Of a DNA stretch of 64,000 bases, positions 24,105 through 36,800 are shown one piece after another; the first letter of the stretch is position 1, and each line of letters starts with the position of its first letter. Source of the DNA: Druceiella hillmani (taxonomy: Eukaryota > Arthropoda > Insecta > Lepidoptera > Hepialidae). The notes beneath the pieces were generated by a model. The model did no database searches, was not told the origin of the DNA, and saw only the letters and a list, made by a program, of their open reading frames with translations. The stretch covers positions 8,867,501 through 8,931,500 of the forward strand of contig JAYKKI010000009.1 of assembly GCA_039881145.1 (NCBI GenBank), in the 5' to 3' direction. Made by a program: the position numbers and the translations under genes.

Positions 24105-24745
24105 TTTGTGAATTATATTGCTATGGAGTTAGAGAGTAAATGGTAGGTAGGTTTGGTCTACAGTGATTATAGGAAGGCATTTAAGCGATTCTACCATGAT
24201 ATTCCCCTAGTAAAATTATAAGAGGCTAGTATGTCTCTCACTCTAATAAAGTTGTTCGTCACTTTCGGGCTTGGAAGCAATACGTTCAGTTTGAAAATTT
24301 AAAATCAAGGCTATGTGTTACTCAATATCGAGTTAGCCAATATAGTTATTTAGGCCCTCGTTTGTTTATCGTTATGACTAATGATTTGTCCTCAGTCGTT
24401 AGCACACAGATTTATAATAATAAATCAATCATCAGCACTATGGAGGTAAAAAAGTAATTGGATTGTGAGCTGTTTTAAAGTAATATCTACTCTGTATTGC
24501 AATGATAATGTAAACAAATAAAAAATGATCATTTATTTCCACCAAAGTGTTGTTGAAAATAAATGATCTTGAATGAATGAAATGAAATGATGGTGATGCA
24601 AAATTGTGAGCTAAATGGAAGGGAACTCAAAAGCTGTATAAAATACTAACATTTCGCGATCACATCTTTAAAACTCTTTAGAAAGCCTACGGGATGCTAA
24701 GATTTTTCGTGCGATATTCTCACGATTTTCATTTTCTATAATTTA
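24105..24745 (+). pseudogene. Degenerate non-LTR retrotransposon reverse transcriptase (Jockey/CR1-like), unit A
   Basis: Reverse transcriptase copies retroelement RNA into DNA at the integration site; this copy cannot do so. Several conserved blocks can be read across stops and frameshifts. A block FVNYIAMELESKW is followed, after a stop, by VYSDYRKAF, which matches the YxDFxKAFD box holding the first catalytic Asp. Next comes a block ending SQYSYLGPRLFIVMTNDL, matching the usual VPQGSxLGPxLFxxxINDL. Further on are ELNGRELKS and, in another frame, LTFRDHIFKTL then KAYGMLRFFVR, matching the LxFxxHI...KAxxxLGFIxR block downstream of the catalytic core. The second catalytic motif (ADD) is missing because about 60 bp is deleted near 24443; unit B still has it. 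No endonuclease domain or 3' tail was recognised. Family placement finer than Jockey/CR1-like is not possible by eye. Confidence 0.82.
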
Positions 24746-26253
24746 CCACAAAATAATAAGACAAATAACTAAATATAACTGACTCAATACGATTTTATAG
24801 GAAACTCAAACAATATTTACTTTTCTCGAGAAAAATAACAAAAAAATCAATTCGTAGGTAGTTATGAGCACAAAAAAAGAAACATTTAAATATAGTATCA
24901 GCACTAATATCAATCGGAGTTCAAATGTTTCCTTATTTTTATATAATTCATGTAACATCTACCAGAACCGTTAATTTGAAGCGCATATATAAAATTGACA
25001 AGCCTTGAAATTTACGGCCTGTACACGTCTTGGATGTCATGCATCCAGCGAATAGTTACATTTAGTAATATACGAATGGACATACGGAGTATTTCGACGA
25101 CAATCGAGTTCTGGTCTTACTCCTCCGGTAGGAAATAATACAAATTAGAAAACCGTTTGATATAAAAATATTTACTGAAACACTTTTCAACGAATAACAT
25201 CTTTACAAACAGAATAAAGATTAAATAGTTTTATAATTAAAAACGACGATGACAGACAGCTTTTAGTCTTCAAGTTAAATATGGGTTAATTTCGTACATC
25301 GATTATTATATTTTGTGTGTGTCTTTATCTAATTAGATAAATAGTATTGATCGAATGACGTTTGACATAACAATACACATAACAATATTTAATTCCATGC
25401 TAAGTAAAGTAGGGTAATAATATACGTAGCCATAATATGTGCACTAGTGTTCAATCAGCAAATAATTTTTTTTTTTTAATTTTTTCCTTGCCTTTTACGA
25501 CTTGTTTATTTTTATAGCAACATTTACGTTAAAGGTTACGTCAAAGCTTTTAATTTTTATTCACTTCAACTTTTAAATTATGTTGCAAAAATTTAAATGG
25601 TGTTTGTTGAATAAGGTGTAAAATAACGTCTTTATCAGTATGCCTTTTAAACAAATTTTAATTAAACATTTGCAAATTAAAATAAAAATTACAAACAAAT
25701 TAACTATGACATTAATTTGAATTGTCGACTCTCTCTCTATGTTATATAGGACACTGTATACATTTCCTTTAAATTAAAATTTGTTTTGCGTTTATTTTTT
25801 TTATTTAGTGAGATTCACCTCATTACTTTGACCACTGCCTGCGTCGATAGATGCAATTCTTTTCTGAATTAAGCTTTCCGCTATCAAATGTTGGGATATA
25901 TGTTGAGAAGTTTGGTTCAAAATTTCATTTCCATTAAAAGAGAAATTTAGTTGTTAATACATAAACAATAAATTCAGGAATTATTTCCTATACTATTTTT
26001 TTTTCAGAAAAATATGCGCTAGTAAAAATGTTTGGAATTGAAAACGTATGTGATGGAGAACTGTTGTCCATCCTAACAACTGAAATAAAAAAAATCTTGA
26101 TAATATTTTAACGACATTTCAATACCAAATATTTAGATCAGTCACGTGGTTGAAAATTCCTGTCAGAAAAAAAATTCAAATGTATTAAAAAAGTTTACAT
26201 TTAGTGGAAAACTTTACAAGGAAATCATATTTTATATACGTCGAGATTTTTGG
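24746..26253. other. Gene-free AT-rich stretch, unit A
   Basis: I see nothing assignable after the reverse transcriptase relic. Unit B (55166-56694) is nearly identical, but has about 35 extra bases near 55775 (tttttattttgtcgtataat) and a replaced segment at 55440 where A carries a gatgtcatgcatcc stretch. Confidence 0.5.
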
Positions 26254-26270
26254 TATATATATATATATAT

Positions 26271-26304
<34 letters not shown>

Positions 26305-26309
26305 ATTTA

Positions 26310-26349
<40 letters not shown>
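26254..26349. repeat. (AT)n-rich tract, unit A distal part
   Basis: About 95 bp of TA repeats with acacacat and atacatattt interruptions. The unit B equivalent at 56695 is about 15 bp longer and interrupted differently. Confidence 0.96.
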
Positions 26350-26539
26350 AATTCAATGGTTCCCTTTGATTTTATGGTTGAATAAGCATTTTAAAACAAC
26401 TTAAAACACTCTTTGTACCAAACTAAAATAACTAAAACTAATTTCCAGTAATTAAATATTTTCATTAATTTTCTGGTTTTTAAAATTCAACTCAAGCCCT
26501 TTGCTGTAAATCTACCATCAATTAATTTCCCAATGTAAC

Positions 26540-26890
26540 TAAATTAAATACGTGCCTCTCGTGATTACACGAAATTCCACACAAAGCCTCCCTGGTTTTG
26601 CAGCACCGACCCTGTTCTCCATAACCGCTTATTCTACTAAATAAATAACAAAATAAATTAATTAATTAATACATCGTCCTCGCTAAGCGCTATTTAGTCG
26701 AGTGTGACCGCCGCGTTTAATACCACCGGACATAAATTGCCACTCTGTCAGAGAACGCTCCTATTACGGGCCCAGCGGTCCTGGGACACCGGAGGATACA
26801 TACAAATGTCCTCCTTTACCCACATATTTACCTTAACATCACATCCTGATATGCAAGTAATACCTAACCAGGCATACGGGTGCACAGGGT
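26540..26890. other. GC-richer conserved island, unit A
   Basis: About 350 bp with clearly higher GC than the surroundings, richest at 26700-26800 (gacaccggagg, gggcccagcggtcctggga). The B copy (about 56995-57345) differs at only one or two bases. Open frames on both strands are short and lack a good start; on the minus strand one reads about 38 codons with several W, C and M residues before a stop. I do not recognise it. It may be a fragment of an old gene or transposon. Confidence 0.4.
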
Positions 26891-27595
26891 GATTACAAAT
26901 TTTATTTGTTTTCTTATAAATACATGAATTTTTATGAAAGTTGTAATAGAAATGTGTCAGCTTAATAACGAACCTTCAATGTTTTTTAGAAAATAGTATT
27001 TTTACTGATATTATATTAAGAACTAATCAAATTATACGCCATCGAAAAGAGAAAATTTAATTTTAAAACAATAAATGACACATTAAGAGATTTATTTATT
27101 TGTCCATTCGTTTGTTTGTCCGGTAAATATTTTAACTTTGCGTGAGCTGGAGACTTGAAACTTTAAACATAGCTCAGAACTGGATGACAATGCAATTGCG
27201 TTGAAATGTTACTTTTTTAAATAATAGGGTTCATACTAGACAGTTTGACATTATAAAAACTTTCTGATAAAAACTTTTGTTTTTTTTTCTTTTATACAAA
27301 ATGAAAGTCACCATGAATTCTAAACTAAACTTTGCCATAATTTAAAACTACGATGAACGTTTTTTTATTAAATTTATTTCTTTTTTCCTTTAAAATATTT
27401 AACATTTATAAAAATTAAAGATGGAATTATGGAAGAATTATTTAAAAAAAACTATCAATTACAAGTAGAAGCTGCACTACATGGATTTCGTATATATTTT
27501 TCCTAAAAGTGTACATAAATAATATGATAAACATTTAAGTGTATATTGTATGTCTAACTAAATTACTTGCCATTATTTATTTTCAGCAACGCGAC
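26891..27595. other. Gene-free AT-rich stretch, unit A
   Basis: I see nothing assignable. It is nearly identical to 57346-58050 in unit B. Confidence 0.5.
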
Positions 27596-27728
<133 letters not shown>

Positions 27729-27979
27729 ATTTTTCAGATGCGTGAAAACAAACTAATTATAAAAAATGTATAAATCCGCAGAATTAGATATTGATGATTT
27801 TTTAATTTTCTCTTTGCTTGCGGTGTAAGACCGCTTACTATGCTGACTATCAAGATTGTATGTCGACCGGAATTACCCTGTAGCTTTTTATGATAAGTGA
27901 CTAAGACTGCCCTATGAACAAAAATATGTTTTAAAAGGCCATTTTTTGTTGCGTGAACGACTAAACTTTAACAGCAATG

Positions 27980-28245
27980 TAATATTATAAACCTCCATAT
28001 ACGATATTAATTAAAACTTGATATCTTAAGTCGTTTATTAGAAACGGGGCTTCGACCGACAAGCGGACAGATGACCGTCTGAAGGACAACCCAATGATCC
28101 TAAAAGGAATATATTTTTCTATAGAAAATAAAATTCTATAAAAGTATACCATGGAATACTTTCTATAAAAAACAAAATAAAAAAATAAAATACAACCAAA
28201 TGAACTTAAAGGTTCCCGGCAGATCCATAAAAACACAATTTATCT
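27980..28245 (-). repeat. Dispersed-repeat-like fragment, unit A
   Basis: The stretch with ttcgaccgacaagcggacag and gatcctaaaaggaat, ending near aaaggttcccgg, has the flavour of the short interspersed or retroelement-tail sequences common in insect genomes. These have strings of gac-cgac-ggac followed by a gatcctaaaagg...tttcc motif. The minus-strand open frame here is a translation of that repeat. The family was not identified; this is recollection of a pattern, not a match. Confidence 0.35.
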
Positions 28246-28444
28246 TAAATTAACAAATAAAAATAAATACCAGTGACATTACACGCTGCAAACACCCTGC
28301 CAACTCAATATGCCCACATCCGCACACACGTAACGTAAACTGTACTGCTAGTTGCCTACATCTGCAGAACAGAGAACACAAAATTGTACAGCCTCACGAC
28401 GGAGTAGAATAATTAAGTTTAATTTGTTCATTACACATGTAAAT

Positions 28445-28537
28445 ATGCCGATAAGGACGCGGACGAAGGAGGCTTCGCTTAGGCGCGAAGGTTTAAACTT
28501 CACACAGATAAAAGACCGCGCATTACGCTTTAAGGTT
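28445..28537 (+). other. CpG-rich 5'-exon candidate, unit A
   Basis: About ten CpG dinucleotides fall in under 100 bases, in a window where CpG is otherwise scarce. An ATG opens MPIRTRTKEASLRREG followed by LNFTQIKDRALRFKV, and a consensus donor gtaagt starts at 28538. The peptide is basic and I do not recognise it. The open frame continues upstream to 28352 and downstream to 28723 if the donor is ignored. Between A and B this 93-base segment differs by one silent change. A first coding exon or a transposable-element fragment are both possible. I could not find an in-phase acceptor partner in the next unit. Confidence 0.3.
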
Positions 28538-28739
28538 GTAAGTACATGTGCATACGTATTGCGGACAATGAATGTTTACAGAGGGAGACAAATAGAGGAA
28601 AACACTTTGGTGGCATTTTATTCTATTTTTTGCTACAAGTGTACGAGTTTTTCATTTCTTTTTTCTTCTTCTATATTGGCGGAGTTGAAAATATCTGTTC
28701 AAATAGACAATTATGTTGGATAATTTATTTTTAGTAACC

Positions 28740-28875
28740 AAAATAATCGTCTTCATCGTGGTGTATTAGGTTGACCACGAGGCATACGCCCCTTGATTCC
28801 CGGTCGTTCGTCGAACGGGGCTGAACTGGTGTTATGGTTGGCAGTAAGAAATTGCTCTCGTAGGAATAAGTCCCC
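28740..28875. other. GC-richer stretch next to the unit boundary used here (unit A/B)
   Basis: Contains ttgattcccggtcgttcg and the near-perfect inverted pair cgttcg t cgaacg. It resembles a tRNA B-box only loosely, and no cloverleaf can be drawn. Unit B equivalent is about 59200-59335. Function unknown. Confidence 0.3.
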
Positions 28876-29096
28876 CATTTGTATCAATTAGATACATTAA
28901 AGTAGATAAATAAGTAATAAAACGAGTTATAGTCAAAAAATTGAAAGAAATCTATTTTATGAAAATAATTTGAAAAAGGGTATTTCAAAATATCATGTTA
29001 CTAAAATACAAACACACAAATTTTGTTTAATTTTTTGTTATGTAAATTGCCAATCACATTTTCTTCTTTGTAAGTGACATTATTTTGTACATTTAG

Positions 29097-29214
29097 GTAT
29101 TACTTTGCTTCCCTATTTACGAGTATCAGTTAATTTACCGGAAGCGGATTTAATAGACGAGATTTCAGAAATCTTTCGAGTATATGGAACTTCAAAATGT
29201 TATTTGTATACACA
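29097..29214 (+). other. Weak internal-exon candidate, unit B
   Basis: Counterpart of 194-311 with intact acceptor (tttag/g) and donor (gtatgt) signals. It encodes EISEIFRVYGTSKC where A has EISQIFRVYGTSKC. Confidence 0.2.
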
Positions 29215-30469
29215 GTATGTTTTACAAGCCAACATATTTTTGATCACAGATGTCATTAAACACCAAATAATCATAGATTTTACTCATTTCACAGGATGTA
29301 ATATTAGTAGTTATATTATCATGGGTGTAGGATTAATGTTTAATTAATAATGAAAAAAATTTAGAAGCAAAAACTTAATCAGACCTTCATTTTTATTTTC
29401 TTTATCAAACACAATAAGAAACAAATTTCGAGTATATTTCAGTGGAAAATAATTTTGAGAATTTTTCAAAAGTTTTCAAATGCCGATAATTTGAAACATA
29501 GTAACCGATTTTGAATGGAGATAATTTTTGGAAAATGAATGTCATTGGAATATTATTTTGTTACTATTTTGATTGATAGTATGAGAATTTTTCTCTATAT
29601 TATGTTAGTAGGATCCAGGATTTGCAGGATTTTCTTGTAATTTATAATGGTTTCCCATGTCCAAAAATGTAATAGAATTGTCCCGGAAATATAAAAAGTT
29701 CCGGTTATTCTTAAAAATTTTCCTTATTGTAATTGTTCGTGAACCTATATATTTGTATCATAGTCCCATTGCATTTTTATTTGCTTTATGAATGAAAACC
29801 GGAATGAAATGGTTACAAATTTAATAAAGGCATAACTTAAATTCGAATAAATTGCGAAGGGTCTTGCTCCAGAATTTAAGAGTCACTGTTAATTAATTAT
29901 TAACAGATGGCAATTAATTGATTAAAATAGTTAAATCAAAACATGAATATAATATAATGAATAGACGTTATTAACATAACGATAGTTTTTATGTTAAATT
30001 ATTATTATTTTCTGAGTCAATCAGTTTTCATAAAATATTTACTTCATATTTGGTAGTAAAAAACATATTTTATTTATTTTTATTTATCAAAATATTTCGT
30101 TAAGCCCAAACAAATTTTTGGTTGGGTCAAAGTTATTGTTTTTCTTAAACTGCTAGTAGTAATAAATGTTACAGTATATTGTGAATAAATAGGAGTAAGT
30201 AATATTATTTCAATGAGGTTTTATTTTTAACTTTACAGTATTCTACTACAGGGTGCACCATGTAGTAGAAATATTCCAGAAAAAGCGATTTTGCACATGG
30301 CAACCCTAGTTTCACCAAAAAAAAAGAATTTTCAAAAACGTTGTAGTCCTGCCACATTATTATTTTAATTATTTTCTTACAAAAAATATTTATATTTTTA
30401 TAATAATGGTTATATTATATAAAGTATTATAAAATGTTATATAAAGTGATATTTGTAAAAGATCCGTTT

Positions 30470-30504
30470 CGTTCGGTAATAAATTTACAATTTATTACCG
30501 AACG
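30470..30504. repeat. Perfect hairpin, 16-bp stem (unit B)
   Basis: Counterpart of 1610-1644 with identical stem and loop. The 5' flank differs from A (gatccgttt instead of gatttcgtt). Confidence 0.9.
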
Positions 30505-31889
30505 ACGAAATAAGAAATAAAATAAATTAATAAAAAAATATTTCTCTTGTGTGTGTTGCGAAAGAAAAATTATACTTCATACATATAATTTATACACATT
30601 GCCAACTTTCCTAAATTTACGATAACTACGGTCATTGAATTTTATTGTTATTTTGTAACATTGTTTCATTTCGTTTTATTTTTTTAAATAAAAAAAAACA
30701 AAATGTAATGTTATCAAAATCTACACCGCTGTACATTTAGACCTCAGTTTACAATCTTTTTTAGAATCAGCGTAATAAATATTTGTTTACAATCTCTGAA
30801 AAGAGAAATTCTCATTTGTCCGTATTATCATTCGATATATATGAATGTGTAAGATATCATATATTTCTGCGCAGATATTTAAAACAATCACACACATTTT
30901 TATATTCGAAGACAGATAGAAGAAGAATTTCATAAAAGTGTGTTTTGAATAAATTATACATGTAATCATAATAAAGTATACGTAAAATATTTATTATTGT
31001 TACTATTGCGTGTCACTTTATCTCGTGTAGTTTAGTAAATAAACGTATAATTTCCTCATTAAATATAAAAAAAATATTATCATTTCAGAAGACATTACTT
31101 CCATTATTCGTTACTTAACTCAGAAAAGTAATGAATACCGCCCCCTGTCATTTGTGCTCCGAATTTCGACATTCACAGCAATGAATTCGATACATATCAT
31201 CATGGAAGTACTTGTATAAATTGACCGATGGATGGTGTTAGGATAGCATCATATGTCCACATATGACCACATTACGTTTTAACCTATTTGAGTGCAATAG
31301 GATTTTGATTTTAAATATGAAACTAACTTTCGAAATAAATATAGCTATTATTGTTGTAGGACAGTTGCATGAGTTTATTTATTCGGGGAGATTATTTTGA
31401 TGTATCGTAAACACAAACAATATTGTGAACACGAAGTGTACGAATAAAGTAAAATATATAAACAAAAGTGAAAATAGCTTTAGATAATGATTTGGCAATA
31501 TTCATAATCATCTAAGTAATTCAGACTCGGATAATGACATATAAATGACGATATTAAAATAAACACAGAATGAAAGTATATTTTTAAGGCACAGAATGAA
31601 AATGCAAATATACAACGTGAACACAATGTCGAAGAAAGTATGATTATAATTTTAAAGAGAAACATGTCCATATGGCTTAACCATCGGTGATGATTGGTCA
31701 ATGGTAATATATGTATATATCGTAGTAGTGAAATAATACGAGAAATATATCTGTGGAAGAAATAAACAGAAACAAAATCAGAAAAAAATCGAATAATGTC
31801 TGTAAATGGAAATTATAGCAATCATACTTTTGAAGAGAAAAAATGAATAGAAGAACTAAGGGTATTGCGGAAAGGAGAATCACGGCATG

Positions 31890-31921
31890 TTATTATCCCT
31901 ACCGGTAGGTAGGGATAATAA
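31890..31921. repeat. Hairpin, 14-bp stem with 4-base loop (unit B only)
   Basis: ttattatccctacc, loop ggta, then the complement ggtagggataataa. It lies within the 400-bp block found only in unit B. Confidence 0.88.
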
Positions 31922-31950
31922 AATGCCCAAAACAATAGCTTAAACAAATT

Positions 31951-31951
31951 G

Positions 31952-32040
<89 letters not shown>
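31951..32040. repeat. (AT)n microsatellite, unit B only
   Basis: About 90 bp of TA repeats with a single gtgtat interruption, inside the 400-bp block specific to unit B. Confidence 0.96.
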
Positions 32041-32041
<1 letters not shown>

Positions 32042-33899
32042 ATATTATTTAATAGTAATGAAATGGATTTAAAATTCTTAGATAGTAGATTTAATAAAAT
32101 GAAATTGAATTGAAGAAAAATTCATTATCAGATTTAAAAAATTCCAATCTAAACCAATCATTCGCCCAACCATTTCCAATTTAAAGCGCTCCAGCTAATA
32201 TGGTTATCTCGATTCAGACTGTTTCATAATTTATTGAAACGCGTTGTCCTGGGGATGCATTGATATTTAATGGTAGAAATGTAAAAAAAATTAGGATTTT
32301 TTCTGTTGAACGAAAGAACTAAATTGAGAAAAAACAATTAAAATAACATATTTCTGGAGGGAGTAAGACAAGAAGTAAAAGATCTACTAGCTTTTGCTAA
32401 TTGTTCTGTTCTTGTCTGGAAAAAATAAATGATAAGCCGTGCACGCAACAATTTTAGTATATTTATATATATTTTTAACAACAACTGTTTCGTTTTCTTA
32501 TTGAAATCAGTTCAATGCTTCTAAATTTGTAAGTTATAAAATATATATTAATTTTTTTACGATTTCTAGCCAGTTTTACGGTTGCTATAAGCTACCAATT
32601 GTCAAAATCATTTCGTATTTGAGAAAATTACTGATGAAACATTTATTCCACAGTCCCACTTCAATTTAGATTTCTATGTATTTTTCACTTGTAGTAAAAT
32701 TTGTAGTAATATTTTACATTACAACATAATTTCGTATAATTTCGTTTCTGTATAATCACAGGTAGAGTTATTCTTCCGAGACTGAAGTTTTCACGCAGGA
32801 AATATATTGTTGTCGTTTACGTTTCTGTGACAATATTCCAAAATATTTAATGGATGACAGGCTCTGACCGTATCGAAAAATTAACATACCTTTTTAAAAC
32901 TATATTGGCGTGCATTTTGCGTACATACGTATATGCGCTCGCTTTACGGTACATTACCGTCTATAGGTTTCAATAAGGGTAATTGGTATATATAATGTCA
33001 AGATAAAACAATTAATAATTATAATCATGCTACCGTAAATACCAAACAAATGTTTTAAAAAAATATTCTTACACATTACAAACAAGTTACACTCCTTGTA
33101 ATTTCGATCAGGTAATTAGGCTCTAGAAAACCAGATAAAATGAGGAATGGTAATATAATTCGGCTTTAAATGTAGGTCAAAAAATCGTTATGTTTACAAG
33201 TACAGGAAGTAATTAAATGTATTGTGTTATAGTTTTTATAACGAAACAGGGTGCAAAATGCATACTCCAAATAAATAAGCTACCTCCTAATGCAACGGTA
33301 GTTTGCACTAAAGACGAAAAATATAAGCATATAATTGAATAGTTTTCAAAAGATATACAAAAAGAAGTAAGAAATATCGTGAAAAATAAATTCAATTCGC
33401 TAATTTTCGTAACAAAAGACTGAATTAAATCTGTAACAAACTCTCTTCAATAAGAACTTTTGACATAGCGTATTGAGTTTCCATTTTTGTGGATTGGTTT
33501 TCGTAAATCGAGTTCTAGATGGGTAATGCAAATTAAAAACTCCCAATCAAAATAAAAAAAAATTTAATTTATGTTAACAAGAAAATGTTTCATTAAATCG
33601 TGGTGTTTTAATCGAATATTAATAGGCCTGATTTTAAATGGTGGATGTTTTTAATCGGTTATAATCGAAAACCCATTTTAAAAAATATTACATTGCTACT
33701 TAATGAAAATTTCAATTATTGTGAATGAATAAAAGTCTTTTTCTCAACTTACAGTATTATAATATTTAGGTAATTTGGTATATGTGGGACTGTATTTTAA
33801 TAATAACTTTTGGCACAAACAGCTAATAATTTTACGATTCCTTCAGATGCTTTCATCTGTTATATTATTAATATTATTATAGCAGTTTTAAAACAAATA

Positions 33900-36800
33900 T
33901 ATGTTATAACATTGATATACTAATTTTAATAAACCTTGAATTGAAAATAAATCTTCCAGTCAGAAAATATAATTTAAATTAACATTTTGAGTACAATATA
34001 ATCCGTAATTGTTAGTTTTGTGTTTCAAAATAATTTCTTAAATTATGGAAAATTTCATTAGCACAATCAGTGAATATTATGAAAATTTGATTTTATTTGA
34101 GATCTAATAATTATTTGAACATGAAACAACACAATGGCTGTCTCAAAATCATTACGCAGGCCAAAGGAACTTATCTTGTAAACGAAATAAAGCAAACATC
34201 AGCAAGCGAAATAAAGAAGAGGCCTGAGGAACCAATTTGATTTGCCAGGACTTTCAGACTTGACACACGGTTTCCGCCTATACAAGTGAATACGGGAATT
34301 TAACCACTTAGCGTGAAATAAATAAATTCATTTCAATTACAAACCGCGTGGCAATTTATCTAGCTGCCCCTGGGGAGATTTGCTATTAGGTTTTGTGGGG
34401 CAATATCGCATGCCGGGTTAAATATGTTTATTTTTTACTTTATATTTTATTTATTCATTACAATAGTACCTTTTTTCTAATATCAATTTTATATAAATAA
34501 ATTATATTGAAAGTAGATGTGCGATGACTTAATTTTTCTAAATTATTAAATTCTCTTAAATGTTACTTTAATTCAATAATTCTAAAATCAGAAACTTGGA
34601 CTAATAAAAAACTTTTTTAAATTGGGAGTTTTCTGAAAAATACATTATTAGTTCTCAATATCTATTTCACTCAAATTTATAAGTTCAATTCAAAATCAAT
34701 ACCTAATAATTTGTATCGCTTAAATGTTAATAGTTTCAATTAAAAGAGAAGCCGTAATTTATTAACTTTTGTAATATCTCCCCAAATTAAACGAATATGT
34801 CTGTTCTGTGCAATATTATATGATTAACTAATTATATACATTCTCGTGTTTTCTATAATTCGACCATTTAACTTAAACATATTCGTTTAATATATATGTG
34901 CATTCAAATTCGAAAACGCTTAAATCGGTAATGTCGATACGAGTAGCGCTCTTGGCGAATATTGAACTGCCAACTCTAATATTTAAGTACATTGGCAACT
35001 CGATGCAATAATTTAAATGTCGCCGGGCAATGTTCTAATCGAATCACCTGCAGCGGCCCGCAGTCCACTTAGTCTCTCTGCAGTACAGTCATAACAAAAT
35101 TTATCAAAATGTCTTTTATCAGTAATGTATATTTTTATAATAAACTAGATCGTATCTCTTTCATGCTTAAGTGAGATTTTATTTAGCGATAATTGTAGTA
35201 TTAAATAAAATTTTGTATTAATTACTGTGATGTACGTTTATTTCTAAGTGCCAAGAAGGAATAATATCTACATGAAACTATTATCTGTTACGTAAAATGA
35301 AATATAACATATTAAGTCCAAGTGAAATACATAGTGTTACGTAAGTGGTAAGTTCGTAATGTAAACAATGATGAAAGGGTTCTTAATAAAATTGATGGCA
35401 CTGTTTTAAATTATTTTTAATTATATTTCAACTTGAGACTATTTTTTTCAATCAGTAATTAATTCCGACAAGCAGACATTTATTATCTAATTTCTTCTCA
35501 TCATAGCTGCACAGAAAAAATCGTGAATTTTTTTTTGTTCCTGATCAGTTTTCTTTACCTATTTCCACATTTTTATTTGAATTCGAAGTCTACAATTTCA
35601 AGCCAATTTTAAATTGTAGTGGAATTTATGGTGTAGTAAAAAGTAGATTTTAATATATTATTTAAACACAATTAAATGAAACTACGTGATGTAGTATTAT
35701 TTCTACTTTCTTTAATTTCTTTACCACGACCTAGGTTTCATTGTATTACAACATCTTCAGGTGGGATATTAGCAAAGATTAACTCTTAGGAACAACCAAC
35801 AGCATTTATATGTTTCAAACATAATATTTAAGCGTTTTCGAGTGGTAAAGAAATTAAAGAAAGTAGAAATAATACTACATCACGTAGTTTAATTTAATTG
35901 TGAATAATGAATTTCTCCAAAAATAACGCCAAATATATTCAATATATGATTTAAAATAAGATTTCACAAAAAAACTGGGATTTTTTCAGGTTCGAGTTGT
36001 GTTAAAGCTAGGGCATTCATATTTTTTACAAAATTTTATTGCTTTAAAATTACTTAGCTCTATAAAAATAAATTAAAATATTTGTAAATAAATTGAAAAA
36101 AATCGACAGACAAATAGAATTTCCCAAACTTGCAATAATGTGTAACTATTATTACTCTTACCTCTCTAAACCATAGCTCATTTTCCATAAAAATAATGCA
36201 GGCTGCAATTTGGATGTGCAAAAATGATGTAATCGTTTTTATATTTTAACCGCTTACTTACCGGGAATCAAATTTTTGTCTAAATTTTCATTTGTCTTAT
36301 ATATCCAAATGAGTCCGATTCAACGGTTACTAATATTATTAAATACATCTAAATTTATTAATATTTAATACGGAAGATATTACCTTTGGTGACTTGTTCT
36401 TTTGGCGACGATTTTTAAATATTTGTTACATGTTATATGATATAATTTTTTTCCTTTATTTACGTATACCTTGAAATAAAACCTGGCACCTTGGCTTCCA
36501 ATAGAAAACATTAACCTTTGGAAAGAAGGACGTTGAAATATTGCTTCAAATAAAATATTTATTTCACGGTTATATTGACACATAATATAACGTGCAAATA
36601 AGTTACTTTTTTATGTTGTTTTGTAGGTTATAATTTTTATACCCTTTTGAATAACATTAAGTAAAAAATCTAATAATAATTTCTGCTTCAAATTATTTTA
36701 AATATTTGATGGCTACATAATATCTAATGTAATATATTAACTACACTCGCTTTTGACCCTTTTCATTGTTCACCATTTGTTTATTTTTAACGTATTTATA

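Larger units (their letters stand above)
31841..32240. other. About 400 bp present only in unit B
   Basis: Units A and C read directly from gaagagaaaacg into tcctggggatgc, whereas B carries about 400 bp between these points. The extra block contains a hairpin (31890-31921), an (AT)n tract (31951-32040) and about 200 bp of ordinary AT-rich DNA. Short gaaa(a)cg-like homology at both ends fits either a deletion in A and C or an insertion in B. I find no transposon ends or coding sequence. Confidence 0.75.

Noticed and set aside
27985..28236. 83-codon minus-strand protein at 27985 and 58442
   Set aside because: It lies across a dispersed-repeat-like segment and an AT-rich stretch; nothing suggests a gene.
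28760..28815. tRNA gene or tRNA-derived SINE suggested by ttgattcccggtc
   Set aside because: No A-box at the right distance and no acceptor or anticodon stem can be drawn.
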